DNA from: Leptidea sinapis
Taxonomy: Eukaryota > Arthropoda > Insecta > Lepidoptera > Pieridae
Assembly (NCBI RefSeq): GCF_905404315.1
Contig: NC_066282.1
Coordinates: 9,572,501-9,636,500, forward strand
Direction of reading: 5' to 3'
Length of the DNA: 64,000 bases
The notes beneath the pieces are model-generated. The model saw only the letters and a list, made by a program, of their open reading frames with translations, made no database searches and was not told where the DNA came from. Below are positions 34,961 to 47,604 of this stretch, piece by piece. Positions within the stretch are counted from its first letter, which is position 1; each line of letters starts with the position of its first letter. Position numbers and translations under genes: made by a program.

Positions 34961-35989
34961 TGAACAATCATATAAAATGCCAGATTCCAAATTCAAATGT
35001 AATATTTTGTTTATTTTTAATTGTAACAGTATTTATGGCCAGACTAAGTATATTGAAATAGGAATGTTTGTGTCGACAACGGAAGCATTTCGATTCAATA
35101 CATACAAGTGAAAAACTGTTGGTTGCGTTGCTAAGTAGTATGAATATTTAACGTTTCACATCTCAGGCGAAAAATACGTCCAACTTGAAATATCGGCAGA
35201 ATTTTCGAATTTACTCCGAGCACTTAAAATGTTCTCCACGCCTCAATTTCCATTTGCATTTTGTTTAACAAATATTGAACTCTACAATTCTTATTTATCG
35301 ATTTTAGAGGTATTACCAAGATAAAGAATGAGCTTCTTTGAGTGGTGTTTCCCACAAACACATGCGTTTTATGTGTTATGATTCACTGGTGTCAGGGTGA
35401 GGGGCCCTCCTTTTTTGGACTCACTGCAAAACTGATATTTGATTTCATTACAATTAATAAAAATCTATGTCATGTAAAAATATTGTTAAAAAATGATATG
35501 AAGAAATTGTATATCTTTGTTTTTACATGTATCTTGTGATTTTATTTAGGTGCAATTTTAATTCACAAAACTCAGATTTAACTCAGAATACTATCATACA
35601 TTCTTATCTGAGATTCTGACTATTGCTAATGATAAAAAGAATGTAAACAAAGGATTACAGGTAGTATAATGCGGTAGAGTGGTTCTGTGTCGTAATAATA
35701 ATAATAATTAATCACATTTAATAAGAAGTATTTCTATCTGTTTCCCTAGTTGTATTAAGGTTTTTGACACACAAATTTAATAAAATAATTTAATTTTGCA
35801 ATAACACAATTGACACACGCGCAAAGGTAGGCGAAGCTTATTATGAAGAGTACAAATCATTATAAAAAAGACGTGGCACTCGGGGATTGCCGCGGTGAAG
35901 CTATTGCATAGCATTTTTTGATCAACTTTTGCAATTATAATTATTTATTTATTTTATTTATGCAGTATTTTTTTTAATAAAATTAATTT
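34961..35989. other. No feature recognised
   Basis: AT-rich with a short (ata)n run near 35697. Nothing recognised. Confidence 0.45.
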
Positions 35990-36210
35990 TAAAAAAAGCA
36001 TACGGGAGCTGAGTAAAATTTAACTTGCAAGATTTGATTACAGACAGACAACGGGACAGGTGATACTAAATAATAAATAATAATAAAAATAAAAAAAAGT
36101 GATAAAAAAATAAGATATTAAAAAAAAAAATCAAAATGTACCCCAGGCTCGAACCTGGGACCTCTTGCACAACGAGCATATGTGATAACCGCTATGCCAC
36201 GGCAACTGTA
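35990..36210 (-). repeat. tRNA-derived SINE of a third family
   Basis: On the minus strand the head has tggcatagcggttatcac (A box) and ggttcgagcctgggg (B box), complement of 36130-36205. The body contains cctgtcccgttgtctgtctg. AT-rich repeats separate head and body. Typical of a lepidopteran SINE with a polymerase III promoter. Degraded acceptor pairing argues against a tRNA gene. Confidence 0.65.
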
Positions 36211-36589
36211 AAAAGCACACCGAAATATCTATATAAATGTAGTAAGTAAGTGTTAGGTTATTTTCGTTACGGAATTTCTGGATTCGGTCCCCACGCTCAA
36301 GGCCCGCGATAGAAGCTATGCAATAGCTTAAAATATGTATGTGGGAAGACCCTAAGTTATATGGGATAGTGCCCGTGTTATACGGGGTATTGTAACACGT
36401 AATATCAACACTCGTTATCAGAGTACCGCATAGGTGGGATAATTTTAATTTGTAATTAAAGTAAAATATAAGTCCTATAAGCTTTATGTAATTTTTCTCT
36501 GTGTAAACTTTTAATATGCCAAAATTCACACTATTCTGTGACCGACGAAACTATAAAGAATATAGATATGTAATATGAAGAAGATATGT

Positions 36590-36795
36590 TATGTTTTTAA
36601 AGTGATAACCCTCACTTCTAGGATTAATAAACAAATAAAATGTAGATGAAGCCAAAACTTGAGAGTTGAACAAAGCAAACAGAATTTTATAACGAGCCGG
36701 TACTCGAAAGGTTAGCTCGGTTGATTAGAGCACCGGCACGGAACGCCGGAGGTTGTGGGTTCGTATCCCGCATCGTTCATAAAATTTTATTTGTG
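36590..36795 (+). repeat. tRNA-derived repetitive element, copy 4
   Basis: gtgataaccctcacttctag, then ggttagctcggttgatt (A box) and gggttcgtatcccgc (mutated B box), then atcgttcataaaatttt. Most of the body is deleted. It carries caaaacttgagagttgaaca as in copy 3. Confidence 0.75.
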
Positions 36796-37469
36796 GACAC
36801 CATAAAGTTTAGAATTTAATATTTATTCTAAAATTAAAAATATGTGTTATTGTAAAAGTGAGTAGAGCGAAATCACACGGTCAAATGCGTAGAAGAATTT
36901 AAGATCCAATAAAGTATATAATAGTATTGTATCGTAATTCCTGCTCAATTAATTATTAATTGATTTCGTGCAAACGTGTTCGAGGCGTCAAGTTGCTGTT
37001 TAACTGGGCGTAGTTAGTTTAATAATATAGAATGAATGGAGGAAACGATTCATAAATGTGTTTCCAACAAAGGTGTGTATTGTTCGAGAATTTTGACCGA
37101 TGGCAATTTAACTAAAGCTGTTTTTTAAAAGTTACGTAGAAAAAGTTTAATTGATTCATGAAACATTTTGGTGGTTGTATTTCTTACGTACAGTGGACTG
37201 CCCAAACTTTTCCCGTGTTTGCGTTTACAAGACAAACGCTAACTAGGTATTAAAACGGATATTGTTTGTTCTAAGTTTTGATTTCAAGCGTGGATTTGTA
37301 ATTCATATTTTAATATTTAAGTGGCCTAAGATACTTCTTATTAGTTTGAACAGACAGACAAGCTAATAAGATTAGTATTCTTAATTTTTAAGAAAATTTT
37401 GTATTCTTCCATTATACCTATGTACTGTGCAAACTTTTATACAATTTAATCATCATCATATCTGACTAA
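36796..37469. other. No feature recognised
   Basis: AT-rich, nothing recognised. Confidence 0.45.
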
Positions 37470-37920
37470 GACAATTACTTGACCTTAACGACGTTACGGT
37501 AGGTGACCCAAATATCCGGATGACATAAAAAAGATTTGGCCTAGTATCGTTAATTTGCTTCTAAGAATTGAAGAGTTCCGTTACTTTGTCATGGATCCCA
37601 TAATTAGAACCTAACCAAACTACCTTTTAAGTATATTCTTTCCAACAAAAAAAGAATCATCAAATTCGGTTGGCGCGATATTGAGTTATTCGTGAATTAG
37701 TCGCGCACATGCTTATAGCAAATTTAGGACTTATATGGTATCTCATGGAGCCAATTGTTAGAACTAGACTAAATTCCAATGGGACTACACGGGCAGCACC
37801 AGCTTTCAAATAAAAAAAGAATTATCCAAATTGGTTCAGTCGAAAGTTCTGATGAGGTAACAAACATAAAAAAAACATACCGACGAATTGAGAACCTCCT
37901 CCGGTTTTAAAGTCGGTTAC
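37470..37920 (+). repeat. Interspersed repeat family S, copy 1
   Basis: Shares cctagtatcgttaatttg, ttccgttactttgtcatgg, cttatatggtatctcat and a terminus aacctcctccggttttaaag tcggtta with 44425-44870, and parts with 51215-51440. Non-coding. Class unknown. Confidence 0.65.
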
Positions 37921-38744
37921 AAAATCTAAACAAACCGTTTAGATTTAATTTTTATTTTTTTCATAATGTAATCTATTCTACTAGTCAATCCCTTTCAATT
38001 GATACCAATATTGAAAGGTTTGTGAACCAATATATCATCCGCCATCTTGTAGTGGCGACCATCTTAGATTTACAATGATAGAGAAATAAATTGTATTGTA
38101 ATTAGAACTAAAAGTGTATACAAAATTACAGATCAAATTTTCTACAGAAAGGGGATCAAATATCAATTAGTGAATTTGACCCAAATAAATAATTAGGGCA
38201 AACTAAATAAAACCGATTAATAACAGATTATTTGGTAGATATAAAATGCAATATAATTGCAATGTAATAGTATAAATGTCTCTTTAAAAAGACATAAAAC
38301 AACCTACTCACGTTACTATAATATTGAGTATCTATATGTCTTTGAAGACTTGCATTTATTAAAATGAATTTTACAAGACCATTTTAACAATTAATACAAA
38401 TTTGTTCTAAACATAATAGCAGTGATTGTATAACTATATTATGGTATTTCCTTTAAGTCGGTTGGTGATCTGCGTTATTATTTATACAATATTAAGAGTT
38501 ATTAATTACAATAAAAGCAAATAAAGAAAATGGTTGCATTGCGATGCAAACGTAATTTATACAGTTAGTGCAGCATATTTCAAATATATTTTTCATGCCG
38601 AAGAGAACAAATATTGTGAGAGTTGCAAATTTATCTATGTTTATGCTTTATTTATTTTTACAGAACAATTTTTTGATATAAGCACAGAGTAGGGATAGAA
38701 ACTTACGTAATAAAAATAAAACTACGTTTAAAAAACCTATCAAT
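37921..38744. other. No feature recognised
   Basis: AT-rich, nothing recognised. Confidence 0.45.
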
Positions 38745-39155
38745 AGGTAGCACACATAAATTATTAATATTAAAGGTAAAGGTTTGCATAAGAGGTGTAT
38801 TAAATTAAATTTTTAGTTATTTGATACTTTTCAGTTTTTGAAGTCGGTTTTTTTCTTTTTTACGTTTTAGTGTCAGTTTATAATAATATATAATCAACCT
38901 GAATGAAAACTTCAAAAAAAACCGTGCACAGAAAACAATTATGTCATCAAGGTAGACGAAAATTTTCAAATGTTCATAAAATGAAAACTACTGGGTCAAA
39001 CTATGTAAAATTTTAATGGGACCAAATGGCATCTATTTCGCATCAAACAAAAGAATTACGTAAATCGGATCATTAATCTCAGAGTATTCAGTGTTCATAC
39101 AAAAAAAATACCGATCGAATTGATAACCTCCTCCTTTTTGAAGTCGGTTAAAAAG
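38745..39155. repeat. Repeat with gaagtcggtt ends (S-related), copy 1
   Basis: Shares with 55135-55660: aacctatcaataggtagcac, the ttttcagtttttgaagtcgg block, the caacctgaatgaaaactt block and the aggaggaggttatcaat terminus (complement near 39120). In the 55-kb copy the cctatcaataggtagc part lies on the opposite side of the gaagtcgg block, so the two copies are rearranged relative to each other. Confidence 0.6.
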
Positions 39156-40384
39156 AGATATAGTTCAGCAACCGTACTATGAATGAAATTGTCGTAAATC
39201 GCTTCAGAGCAGCGACAATGGAATGTGGTAGGAACTAAGAAGAATAATTTTTACTTAGTTGTGCATGTGTTTCAAATGTGCTGCATTTGTGTTGTTTTAT
39301 TGACAGAAGGTTGAACTAAGCACAAAACAACATTAATAGGGGAAAATAGTAATTTTTAAACTAAAATATATAAGTAAAATAACTGGAATAAAATAAATAA
39401 GTTAAATCGTTCACATTAATGAAATTACTAGACACGATAAAGTTAGTTGCGTGGTTCCTTTCGAGCAAAGGGTCGCGTATTCTAATTTTGTTCGAAGAAA
39501 TTTTTTGTTCGAAGAAGAAGAAAATCCTAACATTATAATTGTAATAATTATTACTATCCAATGGGAAGACAAATAATACTTTTATCCTCATGTTACCTGA
39601 TTACAATCCAGTCTTTCATGAAACACCAGAGAAACAGTACGAGACATGCCACCTTTTTTTATTGTACTCACACTTCATAAATCTTGTTCTTTTTTACATA
39701 TTCTGCCGCGATGACTAGTTTAGATTATAAAGCAGTCAGTATACTAAATTACCTTCTATATGACGCAATTATAGATGTGGTGAAATTAAAAACAACCTTA
39801 GTTACTGCTCTTAAGGCTGGGGACCGAGCCAACGGCCTTGAGGAATTGTGCGGAGCTAGGTTACCTCTCCCGTACAAAATCGCCATAGTTTTAATTCAGA
39901 ATTAGAAGCATTTTTAATTTATTACAAACATACAACAATATTCTTTCCAAAAATAACAAAACTATGTCATGTTAAATAATATTGGTAAACAGTTAATAAT
40001 TTTTCGTACAATTTTTATCTAGATTGAATAATGGACATAATAAGTATCTCCAACTGTAAATGTTCAGTGATTTTTTTTCGCAATGTCTACTAAAGATAGG
40101 ATTGTAAAGAAAAAATGTATTTCTCATATTCTGTGGACATATAAATATATTTGGAAAAATAAAAGCTTTGTATAAACTGTTACAAAAATGGTCTCCATTA
40201 TGCGCTATTTTGGCGATTTCTTGGGATGCTATTCTTAAGGTCGCAATACATATATACATATATAGCTTCTATTGAGACATCAAAGCATTGTTATCTACTG
40301 AAACATACAAAGAAAATATTTCACCAAACGTGACTCATTGGCCTCATCATAAGACTAACAGCTAAATGTAAAATAATGTTCGGT
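39156..40384. other. Unassigned
   Basis: The plus frame 39684-39905 has a protein-like end (VTALKAGDRANGLEELCGAR) that I do not recognise. The minus frame 39993-40259 is also unrecognised. No repeat signature. Confidence 0.35.
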
Positions 40385-40600
40385 GTCAAAGGGACGTCAT
40401 TCAGAATTTTATCCGCACAGAATTCTGCGGCGCTCACAACGCTATCGATTTTCCGCAGTCGTTGGCTGAAGGGGAATGGGACTCGGGGGCGCGGGGAGGG
40501 GGGAGGTGGTTGCTCTCAGCTGAGCACCCCCCAACCCCTGCAAACATAAACACGAGTCTGATCATAGGATCGGAAACAGTCGAGGTGAAATAACGACGCT
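40385..40600. other. GC-rich patch, possible host regulatory or exonic DNA
   Basis: Includes ggactcgggggcgcggggag, then gtggttgctctcagctgag and caccccccaacccctgc. Far more GC-rich than its flanks and not repeated in the window. No start codon, splice or domain evidence allows a gene call. Confidence 0.3.
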
Positions 40601-41048
40601 GAATATTTATGAAATCCTCGTATCAGGAATTAAGATTCAAATTTTGTTTGTGCGTCGAGAGTGATGCGGATGGAAGGAATCTAATGAATTCTTGTTCTTA
40701 ATACAATTTTTGATAAAATACGTCTTTAGGCGCGTTATGAAAAAATTATGAGAGTGAAATTTTAAGATGCGCGCGCTTCACTGTAACACAAAAGTAACAG
40801 GTTGAAGTTGGTTCCTAAAGTTTTCTAACGTTTTCGTCGTTCGTTATTTTTATTTTGGTTTGCTTCGTCTATTATTAGGACAGGCAAAGGGTTCAAGCCC
40901 ATACAGCCGTATTTATTATTTAATAATTAATTGTCAAAGCCATCTTTGCGAGATATTTACAAAATTGATCTATCTAACAACGTAGAATAGCACGAGGAAT
41001 AAATCATCTTAATGATTTTTGCTTCGTTAGGCGAAATAAGTATAACTT
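40601..41048. other. No feature recognised
   Basis: Nothing recognised. Confidence 0.45.
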
Positions 41049-41609
41049 CTTGCGTGCATACATATACACACACATTTAGAAGTTTTTTTTGGGCTCCATA
41101 CCTCTATAAGATTAGAAATTTCACTATCCGTCTATAAAAAGCTTTCCTCAGGTTGGTTCATTTGGTTGTTTTAGCCGCATTTAAACACATCGCTGCTAAA
41201 TAAAAAAAGGGTACATTCGATTGACCTAGTTAACTTTTTTGGAGTGTGAATGTTACCTTTGCCGCCTACACGAATACTGTTTTATTTATTTTTTCAGTTT
41301 CGGACTTATTTTTTTTTAAATTACTCACCAATAACTGATCTCAAGGTTAAGTTCAGACACAAGGCTAAGTTCAGAGACAATATACAGGTTGGTTTTTTGA
41401 CAAGGGCGGTGATGGCCAAGTACTACGAAACTACGAGACTTAGAGAAAAGTCGTGAAAGGAGTCATGCCCTCGATTTAAAAGTAACCAATAACTGCTTAT
41501 TAAGTTTTTAAAAATTTCTTGAACTTTTGATAGAAATCGACCCGAATCAATGGGTCTTTAATTATAAACGTTTATTGTACGATATCACATTGTAATCCAT
41601 ATATTATAT

Positions 41610-41760
41610 TTAAAAAAAAAGCCCGCTGAGTTTCTTGCGCCCATTCTTCTCAGGTCTGAGGCAGTTTCTTTTGAATGGGTGGTAGTTGTTGACGTTCAAT
41701 AAGTGATTTTAAATCCTATTTTGAATAAAAATATTTGCATTTGAATTTGAATTTTAATGA
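41610..41760 (+). repeat. LINE family B 3' UTR and tail, copy 2
   Basis: gcccgctgagtttcttgcgc, then gaatgggtggtagttgttga and the tail atttgcatttgaatttgaat. Sits in the spacer of the large inverted repeat. Confidence 0.75.
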
Positions 41761-42206
41761 TTTTTATAAAAAAGTGACACTGTATTATTGAACTAATAGA
41801 CTCTGTTGCTGATAAGGATCAATCTTTGCAAAGATATGTATTACTAAAAATGGTTTCTAATAAATCGAGGGCATGATTCCATTCACGATTTTCCTCTAAG
41901 TCTCGTAGTTTCCGACTTGGCCATCACCGCCCTTGTCAAAAACCAACTTGTATATTTTGTCTGAAGTTAGCCTTGTGTCTGATCTTAACCTTAAGATCAG
42001 TTATTGGCGAGTTATTAAAAAAAAAGAAGGGCGAAACTGAAAAAATAAATAAAACAGTATTAGTGTAGGCGGCAAAGGTAACATTCACACTCCAAAAAAG
42101 TTAACTAGGTCAATCGAATGTACCCTTTTTTTATTTAGCAGCGATGTGTTTAAATGTGGCTAAAACAACCAAATGAACCAACCTGAGAAAAGCTTTTATA
42201 GACGGA

Positions 42207-42521
42207 CTAGCTGATCCAGCAAACGTTGTATTGCCGATATTAAAATCGCGATACAAAAGTAACTGTTGATCGTAGATGGGTGAAAATTTGAATTTGTATG
42301 TATTTTTTAATCAACAAACAAACAAACAATTAAAAAAAAATGTCAAAAAAATTTGGTGTGGACCACCCTTAACATTTAGGGGGATGAAAAATAGATGTTG
42401 TCCTATTCTCAGACCTACCCAAAATGCACTCAAAATTTCACATCGGTGAAGCCGTTTCGAAGGAGTTTAACTACAAACACCGCGACATGAGAATTTTATA
42501 TATTAGTTAATTAAATAAAAT
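42207..42521 (-). mobile_element. Helitron-like insertion in the right arm
   Basis: Begins ctagctgatccagcaaacgt directly after gacgga and ends gagaattttatatattag before ttaattaaataaaata. The left arm keeps the uninterrupted counterpart (complement reads gacggatagtgaaatttct), giving a paralogous empty site. Matches 14881-15168 and, inversely, 15815-16094. Confidence 0.75.
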
Positions 42522-42634
42522 AAATTTCTAATCTTATAGAGGTATGGAGCCCAAAAAAAAAACTTCATAAAGTGTGTGTATACTTATGTATGCACGCAAG
42601 CACCGCCCTTCTCAAAAAACCACCCTGAATAATG

Positions 42635-43182
42635 AGTAGTTAAATCAGTTAGTTATCTTCTGTCAACCATTTTCCAAAAATTCTTCTAGTAAAATACTTC
42701 CTTCACTAATAATAAAACATTCTTATTTGCAGGAATACTGCTTCAAGTAAAAACGTTCTTTAAAATACTTGGGTTTGCTTCAATAAATAATTCAAAAGGA
42801 TTTCATAACTGTAATATTCGCTTTGCACGTAAAATTGCTTTAAGCTGAAATGTTACAATTTCTTCTATTAAAATAGTTCTATTTAAATGATTTTGCATTT
42901 ATTTTTTGTTTGAGTATATATTTTGAGGAGTAAAAACTTTGCAAAAAAGGTTATTTTAGAAATTTGCCTATAAAATATCAATCATTTTATATATTTTTTT
43001 TTATAATATTCGTTCATTACTTAATTGGACATCTTTTCGAGGAGTCCTCAAGCCTTACTTTTCTAATATCTCTCTATAAATGTAATCTTTCACGTTTCCC
43101 TAATGAATCCTATATTATTTTCTTGACTTGAGCACCAAGTAGGTCAGATCGCAGCATAATATATAGGACTGTTTGACAATAT
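42635..43182. other. No feature recognised
   Basis: AT-rich, nothing recognised. Confidence 0.45.
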
Positions 43183-43320
43183 CCCCCTTATTCATAATGG
43201 TCCGCTAACTTTAAACAGCCGCTAAGGAGTGTTTTTCCTCATTCTGACTTAGGTCAATACAAGAAGACAGAGTGAGAATTAGCAATGCTTTAAGTTAGCA
43301 GACTATTATGAATAAGGGGG
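43183..43320. mobile_element. Short MITE
   Basis: 138-bp element. Ends cccccttattcataatggtc and the complement of gactattatgaataaggggg are inverted repeats over about 33 bases with few mismatches. TAT flanks both sides (caatat before, tatgtg after), a possible target duplication of TA or TAT. No coding. Confidence 0.8.
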
Positions 43321-43385
43321 TATGTGTTTAGTGCTATAAACTTTTGAGAGAACACATTTATAAGGTACTTTCTACTGTTTTTTCC

Positions 43386-43532
43386 TTAAAAAAACGTAAA
43401 ATAGACTTAGACGAGTAGGACGTCCAGCTGATAGTCATTGATTCGCCCTGCCCATTACAATGCAGGGGCGCTCAAGATTATTAAAAAACACAAAAATTTT
43501 GACCGACACTACAACTGCACTCGTCACCTGAG
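43386..43532 (-). repeat. Family D, copy 5 (3' half)
   Basis: Minus orientation: gacgagtaggacgtccagct, cgccctgcccattacaatgc, cactacaactgcactcgtc. It stops abruptly at the junction with family B. Confidence 0.7.
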
Positions 43533-43835
43533 AAAAGCGTGCGCAACAAACTCAGCGGGCTTTTTTTTTAAATAAAAACATGTTTACAATGTTAAACCGT
43601 ACAATAAAATTAATTAATTAATAGCCTGTGGGTGGACGTTTAATTCTCAATCAGTGGTATATTTATGTTATAGTAACCTTTATCACACAAACGTTTTTTA
43701 AAAATTCTTTTGAATTTCGTAATGCATTTTTCATGAACATCTGGGATCTTGTTGTAAAAGCATATACATCGCCCTACAAAAGGCTTACTAATCGAATTAG
43801 CCGAGTAGTAGGCATTATAAGTTAATATTTGTTTT
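43533..43835 (-). pseudogene. LINE family B, copy 3: 3' UTR and RT C-terminus
   Basis: Minus orientation: gcgcaacaaactcagcgggc, then a region whose minus-strand reading gives CLLGXFD-like then MPTTRLSRV-related sequence around 43760-43815 (complement of gccgagtagtaggcat). Same C-terminus as 55912-56180. Broken frame. Confidence 0.65.
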
Positions 43836-44424
43836 TGGTGTTAACATTATGGTATAGTAAGCGAAAGAACTATTTCCAGTTTTGGCTGAGTGATAACGAC
43901 TTGTCTATGAAAATCGGTTACCTTAGTTTTTTTACAAAAAACACCGGCTTCAAAAAAAATTCCAAAGCAATAGTAATATAATGTGCTACAAATAAAAAAT
44001 AAACGTAGTTACAATTATTGTAATATTTGGAATCGGTGTCTTACCGCCGCGGCCCCGCTCCCACCTCTCGCCTGGTCAAGTTGCGCGTGCGACTCAAGCA
44101 CATCTCACCTTTATCTATGTATGTAGTTACAAACCTACCTTGGCTGACTCCAACTCTCAAGTACGCTAACCACTTTGTCTGAATATGTGTGAACCTACTA
44201 AACGCGTTACTCAAATGAGACAGCGCCGTTTAAATAAAACAAACGAAGTTAAGAAACGCCAAACTCAACAGAGGAAATCTACTTCGAGGAAAATTTCAAA
44301 AGAGACTTGCGAAGAGCGCAAAAATAGATAGAACGCTTGAATCATGTTGCAATATAGCAACGAAATTAAGCGCATTGCAATTTGATTACACAGAAATTCT
44401 GCCACAGATCGCTCCCTTCCTGTA
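43836..44424. other. Unassigned, with one GC-rich patch
   Basis: 44040-44110 is GC-rich (ccgccgcggccccgctccc). Not repeated in the window. Otherwise nothing recognised. Confidence 0.35.
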
Positions 44425-44870
44425 AGCCGTTAAGGAGTTCCATTGATCATCATATTCGACTATGAAACGGATTTTCATAGTACATAAAAGATTCGGTCGA
44501 GTATCGTTAATTTGTTCCTAAGAATTGAATAATTCCGTTACTTTGTCGTGGATCCCATAGTCAGAACATAATCAAATAAATCAAACCAATAATAAAAAGA
44601 ATCATCGAAATAGGCTTGATGTTGAGTTATTCTTCTTTTTTAGGCGCACATACATACTTAATGCATATATAAAACTTATATGGTATCTCATAGATCTCAT
44701 TGATAGAACTGGACCAAATTGAAATGGGTGCACGCGGGAGACACAAGTTTTCAAATAAAAAAAGAATCATCTAAATTGTTTCGCCCAGTCGAAATTTCCG
44801 AGGTAACAAGTCATAAAAGATACAGTTGAATTGAGAAACTCCTCCTTTTTTTAAGTCGGTTAAAATTTAG
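44425..44870 (+). repeat. Interspersed repeat family S, copy 2
   Basis: gagtatcgttaatttgttcc, ttccgttactttgtcgtgg, cttatatggtatctcatag and a terminus ctcctccttttttt / aagtcggttaaa, collinear with 37470-37920. Confidence 0.65.
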
Positions 44871-47604
44871 AATCGCTTTCTTTTTTATCTTGCTGTATTT
44901 TCGTTATTAGAAATGTTTTTCTCTCATGCACGCTTTGTGTGTCAAGAACACACTGCCCGGCGAAAACCGTCACTATTGGTTTGTCTATTCAATGAACGAT
45001 TCGTTATTGTGAAATATTATATGCAAAATTCCACCCGTATCACATTGATGTCTGGTATTTCATAACTGGTGTCCATTTTCAGCTGTTTTTTTACTTTCCA
45101 TCAAGTATTTAAACTTTTGGAATCATTTATTTAAAACGAATCAACTTAATACGAATATGTAGGAAGACTACTGAAACCGGCAGAAATTCTAATTCGGCTT
45201 CTAACATGCCAATTATATTACAAGTAAGTCAAATAAATATTAATAATATTATTGATAAAATCTTGTGTGATTTATAATCTGAAGATTTGAAGCCAGTAAG
45301 AGCACGACCCGATTGGGTCAACCCAGTTGACTTAAGTCAACGTACACGGTGACGTCATTGTAGAAATAGATAAAGATTCAAGCCTACATACAACTATAAT
45401 AAAACAAGATTTAAATAAAGTCACAACAAAAATAATAGATGTCGCTATCGCATTACTTCGACGTAAAGGACATAAAAGGTCAGACGCTAATCAAGCCCAA
45501 TACTAAGGTGCAAATTGAAAAGAGAGTAAATATACGACTTTCTTTGCCACAATATTGTCCGTCTATAATAATGAAAAAAAAAATTTCAACACAAAAACGT
45601 TATAAGGAATCTGTTAACCTAGTTTCTGAGTCAGGTGCTTTCTGTATCTCATAATTAAATGCGAAAGCGAAATATCTATTTTTGGGGTGTTCTTCATTTA
45701 GATTATTTGATACATTTACGTACTGTATATCATAAAGACCTCTTTTTTATGAGTGAACTGCTTGTATTCAATTAGTATTTTGAATTAGTATGTGCAGTTT
45801 AGTAAAGAACTCAATATCAATCGTAGAAAAATATTTAAAAGATAACATTCACAAATACATCATATTTCTACGAATAAATCAAGAATTTTCGAAGATTAGT
45901 CACCAGTTTGTTTACTAAGCAAATCACATATAACTGAAAAGTGTTGGTGACAACTGCAACTTAATTGTTTAATAATAATAATTGATGACAATTAATAATC
46001 ACAGAAACCAATACCTTACGATTGATAGTGTCGCCAAATGATAGTGTTGGCCATGCTTCATGCTTGAAGAGGTACTTAAACAAGAAAATAAAGTGGAATT
46101 TTAATACAACCTACATTCCTATAATTTACGGAATTTCACAGCTTACGTAATCATGCATTGCCGTAGTATATTATTCTGATGTAACCTTAAACCAGCCTTA
46201 CCAATGTAAAGTTTACTGTTACCCAAGTATAATGAAAATAACTTGTCATGTTTTCTCTCAAGCCGAATATGTTGTATATATTTATATTATAAATACGCTG
46301 GATGAAGACTAAGTTTAGCGGAGAAACAGACATAACTGGCTTTTTAAAACTATTTAGGGATAATGATTGTGCATCTAAACAGAATCTTGAAATAAGAGAA
46401 TGTTAAAGGCAAGGCCTTCCAAAAATATAACAGAAGATAAGTAGAAGAGTTGAGTCGGTATACGTACCAACTTAGATTTAGGAAAACTTCGTTACAAAAA
46501 AAAAATTGAACAAAGTAGATAACGACAAAGGCAAAGAAGATAACCATACATAATCTTGTTATAATCTTCAAAATTCAACGAATATGAGAGTTTAAGTTCG
46601 ATGGTCCATTCTAGGAAATCACTCGATACAATATTACCGTGATTTGTATGAAAAGATAGACATTTCGCCATTCTTAAGCCTTCGATAAGCCATCAGAAGC
46701 TAATCAATCGTAATTTCTAATACTAGTTAATTGCGTATTGGATTGATAAGAACACAGTGTATTATAATTTCTAATGTATTAGCAATATAGGAGTGTCTAA
46801 CCAAACTAACCAAAAAAGAATGGACTGTGTAGCATAAAAAGAATTCGATTTAATTCGCCTTACTACAGGTGACAAAAAATTGCAACAGCAATTAAGCAAT
46901 TAATTAGATTCATTTTTATACAAAATTATAATTTTGCAATCATACATTTTTAACTCCAAATATTTTGTTGGGTACGTATAAAAGTACGTGTTCAAATATT
47001 TAATCCTGCGAAGCCTTCTCATCTCAATCTCAACTTGCAAAGCACAAAGTTAATATTTTAAAATAATGAAAACCTCATCCAGTTAAAATATATTAAAGTA
47101 CGGAGTGTAATTTTAACTAACACGAACAAACGAAACTAAAGTCTTGAGAACGAGACTCTCGTAAAACAAAAGAATACAAATTGTGACCAAGTACATTCAA
47201 AGAGAGACATAAATGTCTTTGTTGTATTCTCCAATTCCATATATTTATTTGGAGTTGAAGATTCTGTGATTAAAAGCTAAGCAGTAGGAAATTTTATATC
47301 ACGTTCGGTAAAAATTGTATTTCGCCGAATGGAGTTTCTGAAAGGAGATTGCGTTTTATTTTTATAATACTGAGATCTTTTAAGATTTACCGTGGTCATG
47401 ATAGGAATTTTAACAATGTGATAATATTTTCCTTCTTGCTTTTTAAACTGAGTTGCAATGTTATTAAATATTATGTGGATTTATAGCAGCATACTTCTAC
47501 TTTACAAGTACGGACTTTCATACATAAGTGTCCGTTCGAGAATGTATGTGTCGTAAATTTTGGTATATCTTATTTAACCCGCAGGTTTATTATTTATTTT
47601 GTAA
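44871..47604. other. Long stretch without recognised features
   Basis: AT-rich. The plus frame 45439-45654 (71 codons; MSLSHYFDVKDIKGQT at its start) is basic and unrecognised, possibly TE-derived. A minus frame 46350-46571 is hydrophobic and low-complexity. No RNA gene or repeat family seen. Confidence 0.4.

Larger units (their letters stand above)
41049..42600. repeat. Large inverted repeat with one interrupted arm
   Basis: Left arm 41049-41477 (429 bp) and right arm 41862-42600 are inverted copies with high identity by eye: long exact blocks such as gggtacattcgattgaccta and gtgtgaatgttacctttgcc. The right arm is longer by about 310 bp because of an insertion at 42207-42521. The 384-bp spacer contains a family B LINE tail. 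Just outside the right arm, 42601-42634 repeats a piece of the arm interior (caccgcccttctcaaaaaac). The plus frame 41250-41456 lies in the left arm and is not recognised. Confidence 0.85.

Noticed and set aside
34725..35111. 128-codon plus frame
   Set aside because: Shadow of a decayed transposase on the minus strand, which has recognisable motifs.
39684..39905. Small plus frame as a host exon
   Set aside because: Protein-like end but no recognised domain and no reliable splice sites; left unassigned.
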